From: Candidatus Gastranaerophilales bacterium
Lineage (GTDB): Bacteria; Cyanobacteriota; Vampirovibrionia; Gastranaerophilales; Gastranaerophilaceae
Direction of reading: 5' to 3'
Assembly: GCA_017475485.1 (NCBI GenBank)
Contig: JAFVFO010000033.1
Span: 1-44,684 of the forward strand
DNA length: 44,684 bases
Below, one piece after another: positions 35,294 through 42,764 of this stretch; position 1 is the first letter of the stretch; the number at the start of each line of letters is the position of its first letter. The notes beneath the pieces are model-generated. The model had not been told where the DNA came from. It searched no databases and was given only the letters and a program-made list of their open reading frames with translations. A program made the translations under genes and the position numbers.

Positions 35294-35307
35294 TCAAAAC
35301 TCCAAAA

Positions 35308-36633
35308 TTACTTTCCGATACAGAAATTTTCAAAAATATTATCTAAAATATTATCCGTTAAAACTTCGCCTGTTATTTCATCTAACGCTAAAAGTGCGCC
35401 TTTAACGTCTGATGCGCATAAATCAGCCAATGCGGTTGTATTTGCGGTTTCCGTTACTAATTTCAAATAATTAAGCGCCTTATTGAGGCATGCTTGCTGT
35501 CTTTTATTGGTTGTAAAGTTTGTATCATCCGGAATTAGGGTGGTTAGGATTTCTCTTATTTTTATTTTTAATTTATCTATCCCATGCCCTGTTACGGAAG
35601 ATACGCAAATGGCGTCATTTGGGATATTTTCAGGGTCTAAATCGTATTTTGTTTTAACAAATATTGTATTTTTAGCATTTGCTAATTTAATAAGGCTTTC
35701 ATCAATTTCATTAATGTTTTTTTCAAATAAAAATAATACAATTTCCGATTGTTTTATTGTTTCAATTGAATTATCAATACCGATTTTCTCAACAATATCT
35801 GCAGAATTTTTATCTCTTATTCCTGCGGTATCTATGAAATTAACAATATAGCCGTCTATATTGAGCGCCTCTTTAATCGTATCGCGGGTCGTTCCTTCAA
35901 TTTCAGTTACAATGGCGCGGTTATAGTTTAAAAGAGCGTTAAATAGTGAGCTTTTGCCTGCATTTGGCTTGCCTATCAGGCATGCACTTATTCCTTCCCT
36001 TATAAAATCGTGGCTTTTTGCGTTCCTTAGTATAGTTTCGATTTTTTGAATATTATCATTACATATCGAAACGATATAATTATTTTCAACCTCAGCTACA
36101 TCTTCGGGAAAATCGACAGAAGCAATTAGTCGGGAATAAAGTTCGGTTAAACTGTTTTTAACATTATTGATTTCATTTTTTAAATATCCGCCAAGGTTAT
36201 TTAGTGCATTTTGAATTGATTTATTTCCTTTGGATTCAATTATATCCAGTACAGCTTCCGCCTGCGTCATATCAATTCTTTGATTTAAAAAAGCACGCTT
36301 AGTAAACTCGCCTTTTTGCGCAGGTCTTGCGCCGTTTTTTATAACCAGCTCCATTATGTTATTTAAAATAGAAGGGTTGCCATGGGTTTGAATTTCAATG
36401 ATATCTTCACCGCTATAGCTGTGTGGTGCGCAAAACGGCAGTAATATGACTTCATCCAATTTAACATTATTATCTAAAATATACCCGTAATTAATCATTT
36501 TTGGCTTTATTTTTGCCGAAAATATTCTTTGCGCAATGTCAAATGCCTTGTCGCCAGATATTCTTATAATACCGACTGAGGAATGCGCAAAAGGTGTAGC
36601 AATTGCAACAATTGTATCAAAATTATTTTCCAT
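35308..36633 (-). CDS. mnmE: tRNA modification GTPase MnmE
   Basis: A 441-residue GTPase that with MnmG makes the 5-carboxymethylaminomethyl group on the wobble uridine of certain tRNAs. The N-terminal folate-binding domain begins DTIVAIATPFAHSSVGIIRISG; QKGEFTKRAFLNQRIDMTQAEAVLDII is the helical core. The G domain has GKPNAGKSS (221-229), a TT..D switch and DTAG. The C-terminus ends in the diagnostic FCIGK with the essential Cys at 438. The GT39-like gene follows in the same direction. In many genomes mnmE stands next to yidC; here yidC is divergent, 64 bp away. Confidence 0.97.
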   Translation of the reverse strand: MENNFDTIVAIATPFAHSSVGIIRISGDKAFDIAQRIFSAKIKPKMINYGYILDNNVKLDEVILLPFCAPHSYSGEDIIEIQTHGNPSILNNIMELVIKNGARPAQKGEFTKRAFLNQRIDMTQAEAVLDIIESKGNKSIQNALNNLGGYLKNEINNVKNSLTELYSRLIASVDFPEDVAEVENNYIVSICNDNIQKIETILRNAKSHDFIREGISACLIGKPNAGKSSLFNALLNYNRAIVTEIEGTTRDTIKEALNIDGYIVNFIDTAGIRDKNSADIVEKIGIDNSIETIKQSEIVLFLFEKNINEIDESLIKLANAKNTIFVKTKYDLDPENIPNDAICVSSVTGHGIDKLKIKIREILTTLIPDDTNFTTNKRQQACLNKALNYLKLVTETANTTALADLCASDVKGALLALDEITGEVLTDNILDNIFENFCIGK

Positions 36634-36697
36634 AGGATGATTTTATCATGTTTATAGTAGAATTTATATATAATATTTTTGAGGAGATTTTTTAATA

Positions 36698-37774
36698 ATG
36701 GATTTAGTAACCCTAACAATCGAGATATTGGGTAAACTTGCACACTATGCAGGTTCTTATGGTATGGCAATTATAATTTTTACAATAATCATGCGCATGT
36801 GTTTATGGCCTGTTAATGTTTCTCAACAGCGTTCCATGAAAAATATGCAGAATTTAACCCCAAAAATGAAAATGATTCAGGAAAAATATAAATCTAATCC
36901 TCAGCTTATGCAGCAAAAAATGATGGAGTTTTATAAAGAAAATAACTTCAACCCCACTGCAGGCTGCCTTCCTATGTTAATTCAAATTCCTATTTTTATT
37001 ATGTTATATAGTGCCTTGATGAGCCCGCAATTTATTCAAATGGCAGGAAATACTCATTTTGGCTTTATTAACAGACTTGATTCAACAATTAAATCAAATG
37101 CAGGCATTTCATTAGACGGCAAGTTCTCTGTTTCTAAAAATGCAAAATTCCAAACAGGGAAAAATGCAACAGTATATTTAGATAATGAAAAACTTGAAAA
37201 TATCAAGATTATTAAACCGCAAAATGCCGTTACAATTCAAGGCGATATTGCGGATAATCAGCCTATTGACCTTAAAATGGCGCTTGATGAATTGAATTTA
37301 AAATTTGAACAATTAAATAAAATTTCAAAAGCTGATGTTTCAATTATGAATATCATGACAAAAGAAACGGAAAACGTCACTTTTGAGCGCAAAGGAGATA
37401 TACTTTCCGCAACTGTTCCAACAGTTCCCGCTTCAAACACAATTCATTATGACGTAATAATCCTTGTTGCATTATTCGGTTTAACTATTTGGATTTCGCA
37501 AAAAGTCATGATGAAAGCAACAGCTTCTGCAAAGCAAGATCCCCAACAGGCAGCTATACAAAAATCCATGGGAACAATCATGCCAATAATGATTATTCTG
37601 ACCTTTGTATTTATTCCAATCCCTGCAGGTGCACTGCTGTATCTTGTTACAAGTAATATATTCCAAATATTTCAAACTATAATTATTAACAAACAATTAG
37701 AGCTTGAAACTGCGTCTAACAAAAAAGCTGAAGATAAAAACAACGGTATAATTGACGTAGAGGTTAAAAAGTAA
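36698..37774 (+). CDS. yidC: membrane protein insertase YidC with large insert
   Basis: A 358-residue YidC/Oxa1/Alb3 insertase for membrane proteins. The first core segment holds the conserved Arg33 (AIIIFTIIMRMCLWP). The cytoplasmic hairpin QRSMKNMQNLTPKMKMIQEKYK follows, then the second segment AGCLPMLIQIPIFIMLYSAL. In place of the usual short loop is a polar region of about 140 residues (~110-250). The last segments (VIILVALFGLTIWISQ and TIMPIMIILTFVFIPIPAGALLYLVTSN) are normal. An insert in this position is what I recall for cyanobacterial YidC. It lacks the N-terminal P1 domain of proteobacterial forms. Strong GAGGAG site and a TATAAT at 36669-36674. Confidence 0.94.
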   Translation: MDLVTLTIEILGKLAHYAGSYGMAIIIFTIIMRMCLWPVNVSQQRSMKNMQNLTPKMKMIQEKYKSNPQLMQQKMMEFYKENNFNPTAGCLPMLIQIPIFIMLYSALMSPQFIQMAGNTHFGFINRLDSTIKSNAGISLDGKFSVSKNAKFQTGKNATVYLDNEKLENIKIIKPQNAVTIQGDIADNQPIDLKMALDELNLKFEQLNKISKADVSIMNIMTKETENVTFERKGDILSATVPTVPASNTIHYDVIILVALFGLTIWISQKVMMKATASAKQDPQQAAIQKSMGTIMPIMIILTFVFIPIPAGALLYLVTSNIFQIFQTIIINKQLELETASNKKAEDKNNGIIDVEVKK

Positions 37775-37802
37775 TAAAATCAAATTATAAAAGGACTTAA
37801 AT

Positions 37803-39134
37803 TTGAGCGAAAAGTTAATAATTAAAGGACAAAATCAAGCGTCCGGCGAAGTTTTAATCAGCGGTGCAAAAAACTCTGTCTTAAAACTTATGGCGGCTTC
37901 ATTATTGTGCAGTGATGTTTGCACTATTTACAACGTTCCGGAACTTTCTGATGTTGAAATTATGCTTGATGTTTTAGCCGAACTTGGTGCTAAAACCAGT
38001 TATGACAAATCTAAGAAAAAAATAGTTATAGATTCAACTAACTTGACCAATAATACGGCCAGCAAAGAAAATGTTTCCAAAATGCGCGCCAGCTTTTGTG
38101 TTTTAGGTTCGTTAGTCGGAAGATTAAACAGTGCTAAAGTTGCACTTCCTGGTGGTTGTAAAATAGGTGAAAGACGTGTTAATTTTCATATTAAGGGGCT
38201 TGAAACTCTGGGGTGCGAATGTAAAATTGAAGACGGATATGTTATCGCGCAGGCTTCCGAGTTAACTGGTTCTTCAATTTGTTTTGATATACCTTCTGTG
38301 GGTGCTACGGAAAATATCATGATGGCTTCTGTTACGGCAAGCGGAACTACAATCATCCAAAATGCGGCCCAAGAACCGGAAATTGTTGATTTGGCTAACT
38401 TCTTAAAATCCATGGGCGCTAATATCGAAGGCGCTGGTACAAGTCAAATTATTGTACATGGCGTAAATCAAAAAGATTTAAAAGGCTGTGAATATACAAC
38501 TTTACCCGACAGAATCGAAGCAGGCACTTATATGAGCATTATTGTTGCTTCATTAGGGCATGGAATAATAAGGAACATTTTTCCGAATCATCTTACGCTT
38601 TTTACGGGCAAACTGCTTGAAATGGGCGCAAATATTAAATTGATTGACCCGAATACCATGGAAGTATCCAATAACAAACGTTTAAAAGCTATGAATTTTA
38701 TTACCCAGCCATACCCCGGTTTTCCTACTGACTTACAGGCACTTGCTATGGCATTATTGAGTACATGCGACGGCATATCGGTTGTTACGGAAAGTTTGTA
38801 TGAAAACCGTTTTATGCACATACCGGAATTTTGGCGATTAGGTGCTAATATTATAGTTTCAAAAAAACATGCTATAATCAAAGGTGTTGATTTTCTTGTC
38901 GGAACTCAAGTAAATTCTACCGATTTGCGTGCAGGCGCTGCACTTGTTACAGCAGCTGTCATGGCCCGCGGAGAAACCGAAATTTCAGGCTTGCAGCACA
39001 TAGATAGAGGCTATGAGCACTTTGTAGATAAATTAAGGGGTTTAAATATAGACGCCCAAAGAATTAGTGAAAATACGGAAAATTTCTGTACTATAGGAGA
39101 TAATCGTTATGAACCAAGAAGCACCAAAGTTTAA
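37803..39134 (+). CDS. murA: UDP-N-acetylglucosamine 1-carboxyvinyltransferase
   Basis: A 443-residue enzyme that starts peptidoglycan synthesis by adding enolpyruvate to UDP-GlcNAc. The N-terminus is KLIIKGQNQASGEVLISGAKNSVL (K23 and N24 bind substrate). The catalytic Cys is C119 in LPGGCKIGERRVNFHIKGL, so the enzyme should be fosfomycin-sensitive. PDRIEAGTYM and DLRAGAALV follow as usual. The start is a TTG with AAAGGA upstream. It is 28 bp after yidC, probably in the same unit, and overlaps the next small gene by 26 bp. Confidence 0.96.
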   Translation: MSEKLIIKGQNQASGEVLISGAKNSVLKLMAASLLCSDVCTIYNVPELSDVEIMLDVLAELGAKTSYDKSKKKIVIDSTNLTNNTASKENVSKMRASFCVLGSLVGRLNSAKVALPGGCKIGERRVNFHIKGLETLGCECKIEDGYVIAQASELTGSSICFDIPSVGATENIMMASVTASGTTIIQNAAQEPEIVDLANFLKSMGANIEGAGTSQIIVHGVNQKDLKGCEYTTLPDRIEAGTYMSIIVASLGHGIIRNIFPNHLTLFTGKLLEMGANIKLIDPNTMEVSNNKRLKAMNFITQPYPGFPTDLQALAMALLSTCDGISVVTESLYENRFMHIPEFWRLGANIIVSKKHAIIKGVDFLVGTQVNSTDLRAGAALVTAAVMARGETEISGLQHIDRGYEHFVDKLRGLNIDAQRISENTENFCTIGDNRYEPRSTKV

Positions 39135-39441
39135 AAGATGGTATGACCATGACCCGCTTTTATTGAAGGTGATAAATCTTTTAAGGGATTATCAGGATGA
39201 TCTTCGCGAACAGGCACAGATATTTTTAGACAGTGTTGAAGAAAAAGTTTCAAAAGAAGCTATAGACAAATTTTACGAGCTTGTAAAGCCAATGAATGGT
39301 GGCACACGCTGGTATGACAATGACCCTGTTATTTCAAAAACAGTTGAATTATTGCGTGTCGTTCCTCAAAGCGTTCAAAAAACGGTTTCTCAGATGTTCA
39401 TAGAAACACTTAAATCTAACGGAATTAAAGTTGATGATTGA
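39109..39441 (+). CDS. small protein with duplicated R-W-Y-D-x-D-P motif
   Basis: A 110-residue acidic protein with two tandem modules: KRWYDHDPLLLKVINLLRDY at residues 9-28 and TRWYDNDPVISKTVELLR about 55 residues later. Each is followed by an amphipathic helix (REQAQIFLDSVEEKV; QKTVSQMFIETLKSNG). No signal, membrane segment or known domain is seen. It overlaps murA by 26 bp, so it is translated with it. Its last 93 bp overlap the convergent anti-sigma-like gene. I do not recognise a named family. The murA context suggests but does not prove a cell-wall link. Confidence 0.78.
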   Translation: MNQEAPKFKRWYDHDPLLLKVINLLRDYQDDLREQAQIFLDSVEEKVSKEAIDKFYELVKPMNGGTRWYDNDPVISKTVELLRVVPQSVQKTVSQMFIETLKSNGIKVDD

Positions 39442-39678
39442 TTTTTCTTGTTTTTGCTCAAATTTATTAACAATTTGACTTGCTTTATCATGACATCTGT
39501 TTTTAGTCAGTTTTATAGAATTAGATATCTTAAAATAATTATAACATTGCCTGTTTGTGTATTCTCTTATGCCTGCAGAAACAGCCATTCTTGCCTCAAA
39601 ACTAATTAATTCAAGGTCATTCATTTCACCGTCATAATATTGATTTATTAGCGTATCAAGCATTTCTTCTTTAATCAT
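39349..39678 (-). CDS. small anti-sigma-like protein
   Basis: A 109-residue protein starting one base after the ECF sigma stop. The N-terminus (MLDTLINQYYDGEMNDLELISFEARMA) looks like the start of many anti-sigma factors (xLINxYxDGE-L-xxxExxxFExxLA). No Cys/His zinc motif and no membrane segment are seen, so it would be a cytoplasmic, non-ZAS type. The middle and C-terminus are basic. A good AAAGGG site precedes ATG 39678. The last 93 bp run antisense through the end of the R-W-Y-D gene, unusual enough that the stop region deserves checking. Function inferred from position and the N-terminal pattern. Confidence 0.6.
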   Translation of the reverse strand: MIKEEMLDTLINQYYDGEMNDLELISFEARMAVSAGIREYTNRQCYNYFKISNSIKLTKNRCHDKASQIVNKFEQKQEKSIINFNSVRFKCFYEHLRNRFLNALRNDTQ

Positions 39679-39679
39679 A

Positions 39680-40237
39680 TTAGTCCCTTTTATACTTTTT
39701 AACACTGTCTTGCACGATATTGCGAGCCCTTGCTATACGCGATTTTACAGTACCTATTGATGTTTGCGTAATATTTGAAATATCACTATATGATAACCCC
39801 TGAACTTCTCTTAAAGTAATTGGTATTTTATAGTGCATTGGTAAATTTTCAATAGATTTTTTTACTATTCTGTCCAGTTCATTATATAAAACACTATCCT
39901 GCGGATTAGACTTGTAATCAATTATATCAAGCTCTTTATCGTCATTTTTAAAGCTGATATGAGTTTGCTTTTTATTTTTTCTTAAATAATCATAATACGA
40001 ATGAATAATAATTTGATTAAGCCATGACTTAAATAATTTTGGGTTTTTCAGCTGTGTAATTTTCGTGCTTAATTTAATTAATACATCCTGCATAATATCA
40101 TTGATTTCGTCATCACTTTTTTTAAGGTAATAAATTGTGGAATAAATATTATTTTCTTCCTTGCGAATTAAGTCAATCATAGCCTTTTGGTCGCCTTTTT
40201 GGGCTTTTGAAATTAATGAAATATATTCTCTATTCAT
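39680..40237 (-). CDS. ECF-type RNA polymerase sigma factor
   Basis: A 185-residue sigma-70 family factor with regions 2 and 4 only. Region 2: NNIYSTIYYLKKSDDEINDIMQDVLIKL then LKNPKLFKSWLNQIIIHSYYDYLR (core binding and -10 recognition). Region 4: IENLPMHYKIPITLREVQGLSYSDISNITQTSIGTVKSRIARARNIV, the -35 helix-turn-helix. It would direct transcription of a regulon, with the small downstream protein as probable inhibitor. No clear autoregulatory promoter is seen upstream. Confidence 0.93.
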   Translation of the reverse strand: MNREYISLISKAQKGDQKAMIDLIRKEENNIYSTIYYLKKSDDEINDIMQDVLIKLSTKITQLKNPKLFKSWLNQIIIHSYYDYLRKNKKQTHISFKNDDKELDIIDYKSNPQDSVLYNELDRIVKKSIENLPMHYKIPITLREVQGLSYSDISNITQTSIGTVKSRIARARNIVQDSVKKYKRD

Positions 40238-40304
40238 AATTAAAGACTATTAAAAAATTTAAAAATTCGTTATAATCTTATATATATAGATAATTGGGCA
40301 GATT

Positions 40305-40754
40305 ATGCTGGATATAAAAAACACGATTTTAAAAAATAAAAAAACCTGCTATATATTTGATGTCACAAATATTACTGATGATATGCTTGATAAAATTGCT
40401 TTTGCACTGAATAATGGTGCAAATATAATTCAATTAAATCCCAAAAATATAACATCAATTGAATTTTTAAATTTTAGTATTAAAGTGCGCCAATTGACTT
40501 CATTGTTTAATGCGCTTTTAATTATACAAGACAGGGTTGATATCGCTATTATGACGGAATCTGACGGCGTTTTTTTAGATAAAAATTCAGCAGATATATC
40601 TTATGTTAAAAAAATCTTTGATAGTTCAAAGTTAATAGGCTCAGACTTGACTTATGCCCTCAATTCAGATTATATTATATCAAATAAGCCCTATCAAGAT
40701 AAAATAACATACATTTTTGAGGATAATGCTCAATACAAGGCTGTTAAGAGGTAA
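40305..40754 (+). CDS. truncated ThiE/TenI-like protein
   Basis: A 149-residue protein that matches the front two-thirds of thiamine phosphate synthase/TenI TIM barrels (about 200 residues). GANIIQLNPKN aligns with the VxxVQLRxK strand, FNALLIIQDRVDIAIMTESDGVFLDK with LIINDRVDLAxxxGADGVHLGQ, then SSKLIGSDL and SDYIISNKPYQDK. The last strands that bind the pyrophosphate are missing and the His of GVHLGQ is Phe. It is unlikely to be a working ThiE alone. A TATAAT at 40271-40276 precedes it. It is 3 bp upstream of a Nudix protein; Nudix-ThiE fusions exist in other bacteria, so this pair may act together. Confidence 0.65.
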   Translation: MLDIKNTILKNKKTCYIFDVTNITDDMLDKIAFALNNGANIIQLNPKNITSIEFLNFSIKVRQLTSLFNALLIIQDRVDIAIMTESDGVFLDKNSADISYVKKIFDSSKLIGSDLTYALNSDYIISNKPYQDKITYIFEDNAQYKAVKR

Positions 40755-40757
40755 ATT

Positions 40758-41339
40758 ATGACAGTAGTAAACAAAACAAAATATCTTGAATTCAAGTGCG
40801 CAAAATCGCCCACAAATAGCGATTGGCACTATGTAAAAAGAACTAATGACAAAGAAGGACATGACAGTGCTGTTGTTATAACTACTATTGTAAAAAAACC
40901 TACGGGGTATAATTTTCTTTTTATAACAACCGACAGGCCGCCTTTAAAGGCCGAAAACAAGGCTCTGTTTTGCCTTGAATCCCCTGCGGGTTTAATTGCG
41001 GATGAAGATGAAAATGAGCAGCTTCTTGATTGCGTAAAAAAGGAACTTTTACAAGAAACCGGTTATAAACCTGATAAGATTTTTGTTGAATTAAAAAATT
41101 CTTCAACAAGTGCAGGCCTTACCTCGGAAACTATTACTTATGTTACTGCTGTTATTGAAAATGACGTAATACACGAAAAACCTCTTGATGACGGCGGAAT
41201 TATAAAAGACAGGTTCTTTATACCTGTTTCCAAGATTTATTCTTTTTTCAATATGGTTGATACATCAAAAATGTCTATCGCTTCTTCAACAATTTGCGGG
41301 GTATTTTACGCACTTGTCAGGGTTAAATTGTTAACATAA
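40758..41339 (+). CDS. Nudix hydrolase
   Basis: A 193-residue protein related to ADP-ribose pyrophosphatase-type Nudix enzymes. SPAGLIADEDENEQLLDCVKKELLQETGYKP carries the Nudix box, with K95-E96-L-L-Q99-E100-x-G102 in place of REUxEExG: Lys for Arg and Gln for the first Glu of the pair. The N-terminal WHYVKRTN and the middle FLFITTDRPP are ADPRase-like. It would cleave a nucleoside diphosphate linked to another moiety. The substituted metal ligands may lower activity. It lies 3 bp after the truncated ThiE-like gene. Confidence 0.85.
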   Translation: MTVVNKTKYLEFKCAKSPTNSDWHYVKRTNDKEGHDSAVVITTIVKKPTGYNFLFITTDRPPLKAENKALFCLESPAGLIADEDENEQLLDCVKKELLQETGYKPDKIFVELKNSSTSAGLTSETITYVTAVIENDVIHEKPLDDGGIIKDRFFIPVSKIYSFFNMVDTSKMSIASSTICGVFYALVRVKLLT

Positions 41340-41354
41340 CTTAACATAATTACG

Positions 41355-41388
41355 TTCAACAAGCAATTATTTAAAAAGTATATACTTT
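41355..41388 (+). promoter_or_regulatory. candidate promoter with 14-bp palindrome
   Basis: TTCAAC (41355-41360) and TATATA (41379-41384) are 18 bp apart. The -10 lies within a perfect 14-bp palindrome, AAAGTATATACTTT (41375-41388). The core AGTATATACT recurs in the candidate promoter at 379-408. It may be a shared operator or just AT-rich chance. Confidence 0.4.
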
Positions 41389-41419
41389 ATATATACATAA
41401 ATAAATTGGGAGTAACAAA

Positions 41420-41731
41420 ATGAGCGTAAACGGATTAACAAAAACAGTTGGAAACAGTGAACTTGTTAAAGCTGGCATAACACAAGCCCCCATTCAAAGA
41501 ACTGCAGCAGCTGCTGTATCATCAACAACTGAAACTTCAAGTGTTTCAACAGTTAATATTCAAGCAGTTATGGAAGAATTAAGCTCATCAAGACTCGTAG
41601 GTGCACAAAAGGATTTTGCACAAGCAATCTTAATGGAACTTCGCAAAGACAATGAAAATGCTGATATCACAGCAGCAGACGTTGAACAGTTTGTTTTAAG
41701 AACTTATGGCGAATATTACCAAGGAAACTAA
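41420..41731 (+). CDS. small unknown protein, Ala/Ser/Thr-rich start
   Basis: A 103-residue protein. Residues 1-48 are low-complexity and rich in Ala, Ser and Thr (AAAAVSSTTETSSVST). Residues 50-103 are helical: QAVMEELSSSRLVGAQKDFA and LRKDNENADITAADVEQFVL. No signal peptide or membrane segment. A clear GGGAG site and a promoter-like region precede it, suggesting good expression. Its stop overlaps the convergent gene's stop by 4 bp. No family recognised. Confidence 0.68.
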   Translation: MSVNGLTKTVGNSELVKAGITQAPIQRTAAAAVSSTTETSSVSTVNIQAVMEELSSSRLVGAQKDFAQAILMELRKDNENADITAADVEQFVLRTYGEYYQGN

Positions 41732-42762
41732 CGAACAGATACTTTATCGTTGCTAAAAGTTAACTCTATGTATGCTTTGTCTTTTTTATAATTTAAAGGA
41801 AGTGCTCTAAAAGGGGCAGAACTATCTATAAGGCCCGATATAGCCTTTTGGTCAAGTTCGTTGATATTTTTTGTTAAATAATTTATATTTATAACATTAC
41901 CATTTTTGTCAATTTGCAATTGAACTTTGGTATAATTATTTTTTAGATATTGGCCGTTCCAATTTTTATTTAATTTTTTTTCAATACCTTTAAGATAATA
42001 TATGTCAAGATTTTCATGAGTTATATAAGAAGAATTTAATATATTATAGTCAAATGTAAATTCGATTGGTATTTTTTCAAAAACATATTTCAAATCATCC
42101 GGCACATCAAATTTGCCGGATTTTTTCACTGCTTGAAGCGCGTTTTCATCTGCTTGTGCATCGCCTGAACTTTTAAAAATTGATACTTCATCAATATTTC
42201 CTTCATGGTTAACGGTAAAATTAACAGTAACGCTGTAGGAATTAGGTGACTTAGCGGGTGTCCAGTTAGACTTAATACCCTTTTCCACTAATGACATAAA
42301 ATCAGATACTGAATTTTTATAGCCGGAAATTGCATTTATGGCTTCATCAATTGTTAAACTTTTATATTGATTTGTATGAATGTTTGCAAATTGGCCTAAA
42401 TCTTTTGCAACACAAACTGCTTCGGGGCATTTATCTAAACTGTTAATATTCTTGAACAATTCTTTTTGAATAGCTAAAATTTGGGAATTGTCACTAAATT
42501 TTCTTGCTGTTTGATTTTTTTTAAGCATATAAATCGGTTTATATACCTTTGAAAATGGCCCTGCGCTCATTATAATTGCTGTATCGTTATCAGATTCGGC
42601 AAATAATGTTATTCTTGAATTCGTTTTATTGTTTTTAATACTGTACAAAATACCTTTTTTATAGGAATATGCGCTGTTTTTAATAAACTCAAAATCCGAC
42701 AATTCATTTGCCAAAACAAACGATACAGTAAAAAGTAATGTTGCTAAAATGATTTTTTTCAT
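41728..42762 (-). CDS. exported protein with two TonB-C-like domains
   Basis: A 344-residue protein with a signal peptide (residues 1-18, cleavage after VLA). A middle region contains DKCPEAVCVAKDLGQ. Two tandem TonB C-terminal-like domains follow: SLVEKGIKSNWTPAKSPNSYSVTVNFTVNHEGNI (~158-250) with the SSGDAQADENALQAVKKSG helix, and YLKGIEKKLNKNWNGQYLKNNYTKVQLQIDKNGNV (~255-344). True TonB has a membrane anchor and a proline-rich span; both are absent, so it is a periplasmic protein that may bind envelope partners. It ends 2 bp before the neighbouring ferredoxin gene's region on the same strand. Confidence 0.8.
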   Translation of the reverse strand: MKKIILATLLFTVSFVLANELSDFEFIKNSAYSYKKGILYSIKNNKTNSRITLFAESDNDTAIIMSAGPFSKVYKPIYMLKKNQTARKFSDNSQILAIQKELFKNINSLDKCPEAVCVAKDLGQFANIHTNQYKSLTIDEAINAISGYKNSVSDFMSLVEKGIKSNWTPAKSPNSYSVTVNFTVNHEGNIDEVSIFKSSGDAQADENALQAVKKSGKFDVPDDLKYVFEKIPIEFTFDYNILNSSYITHENLDIYYLKGIEKKLNKNWNGQYLKNNYTKVQLQIDKNGNVININYLTKNINELDQKAISGLIDSSAPFRALPLNYKKDKAYIELTFSNDKVSVR

Positions 42763-42764
42763 AA

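Noticed and set aside
33227-36633. Horizontal transfer of the GT39-like gene into the mnmE locus
   Set aside because: Base composition and codon style look like the neighbouring genes by eye, and no mobile-element remnants flank it.
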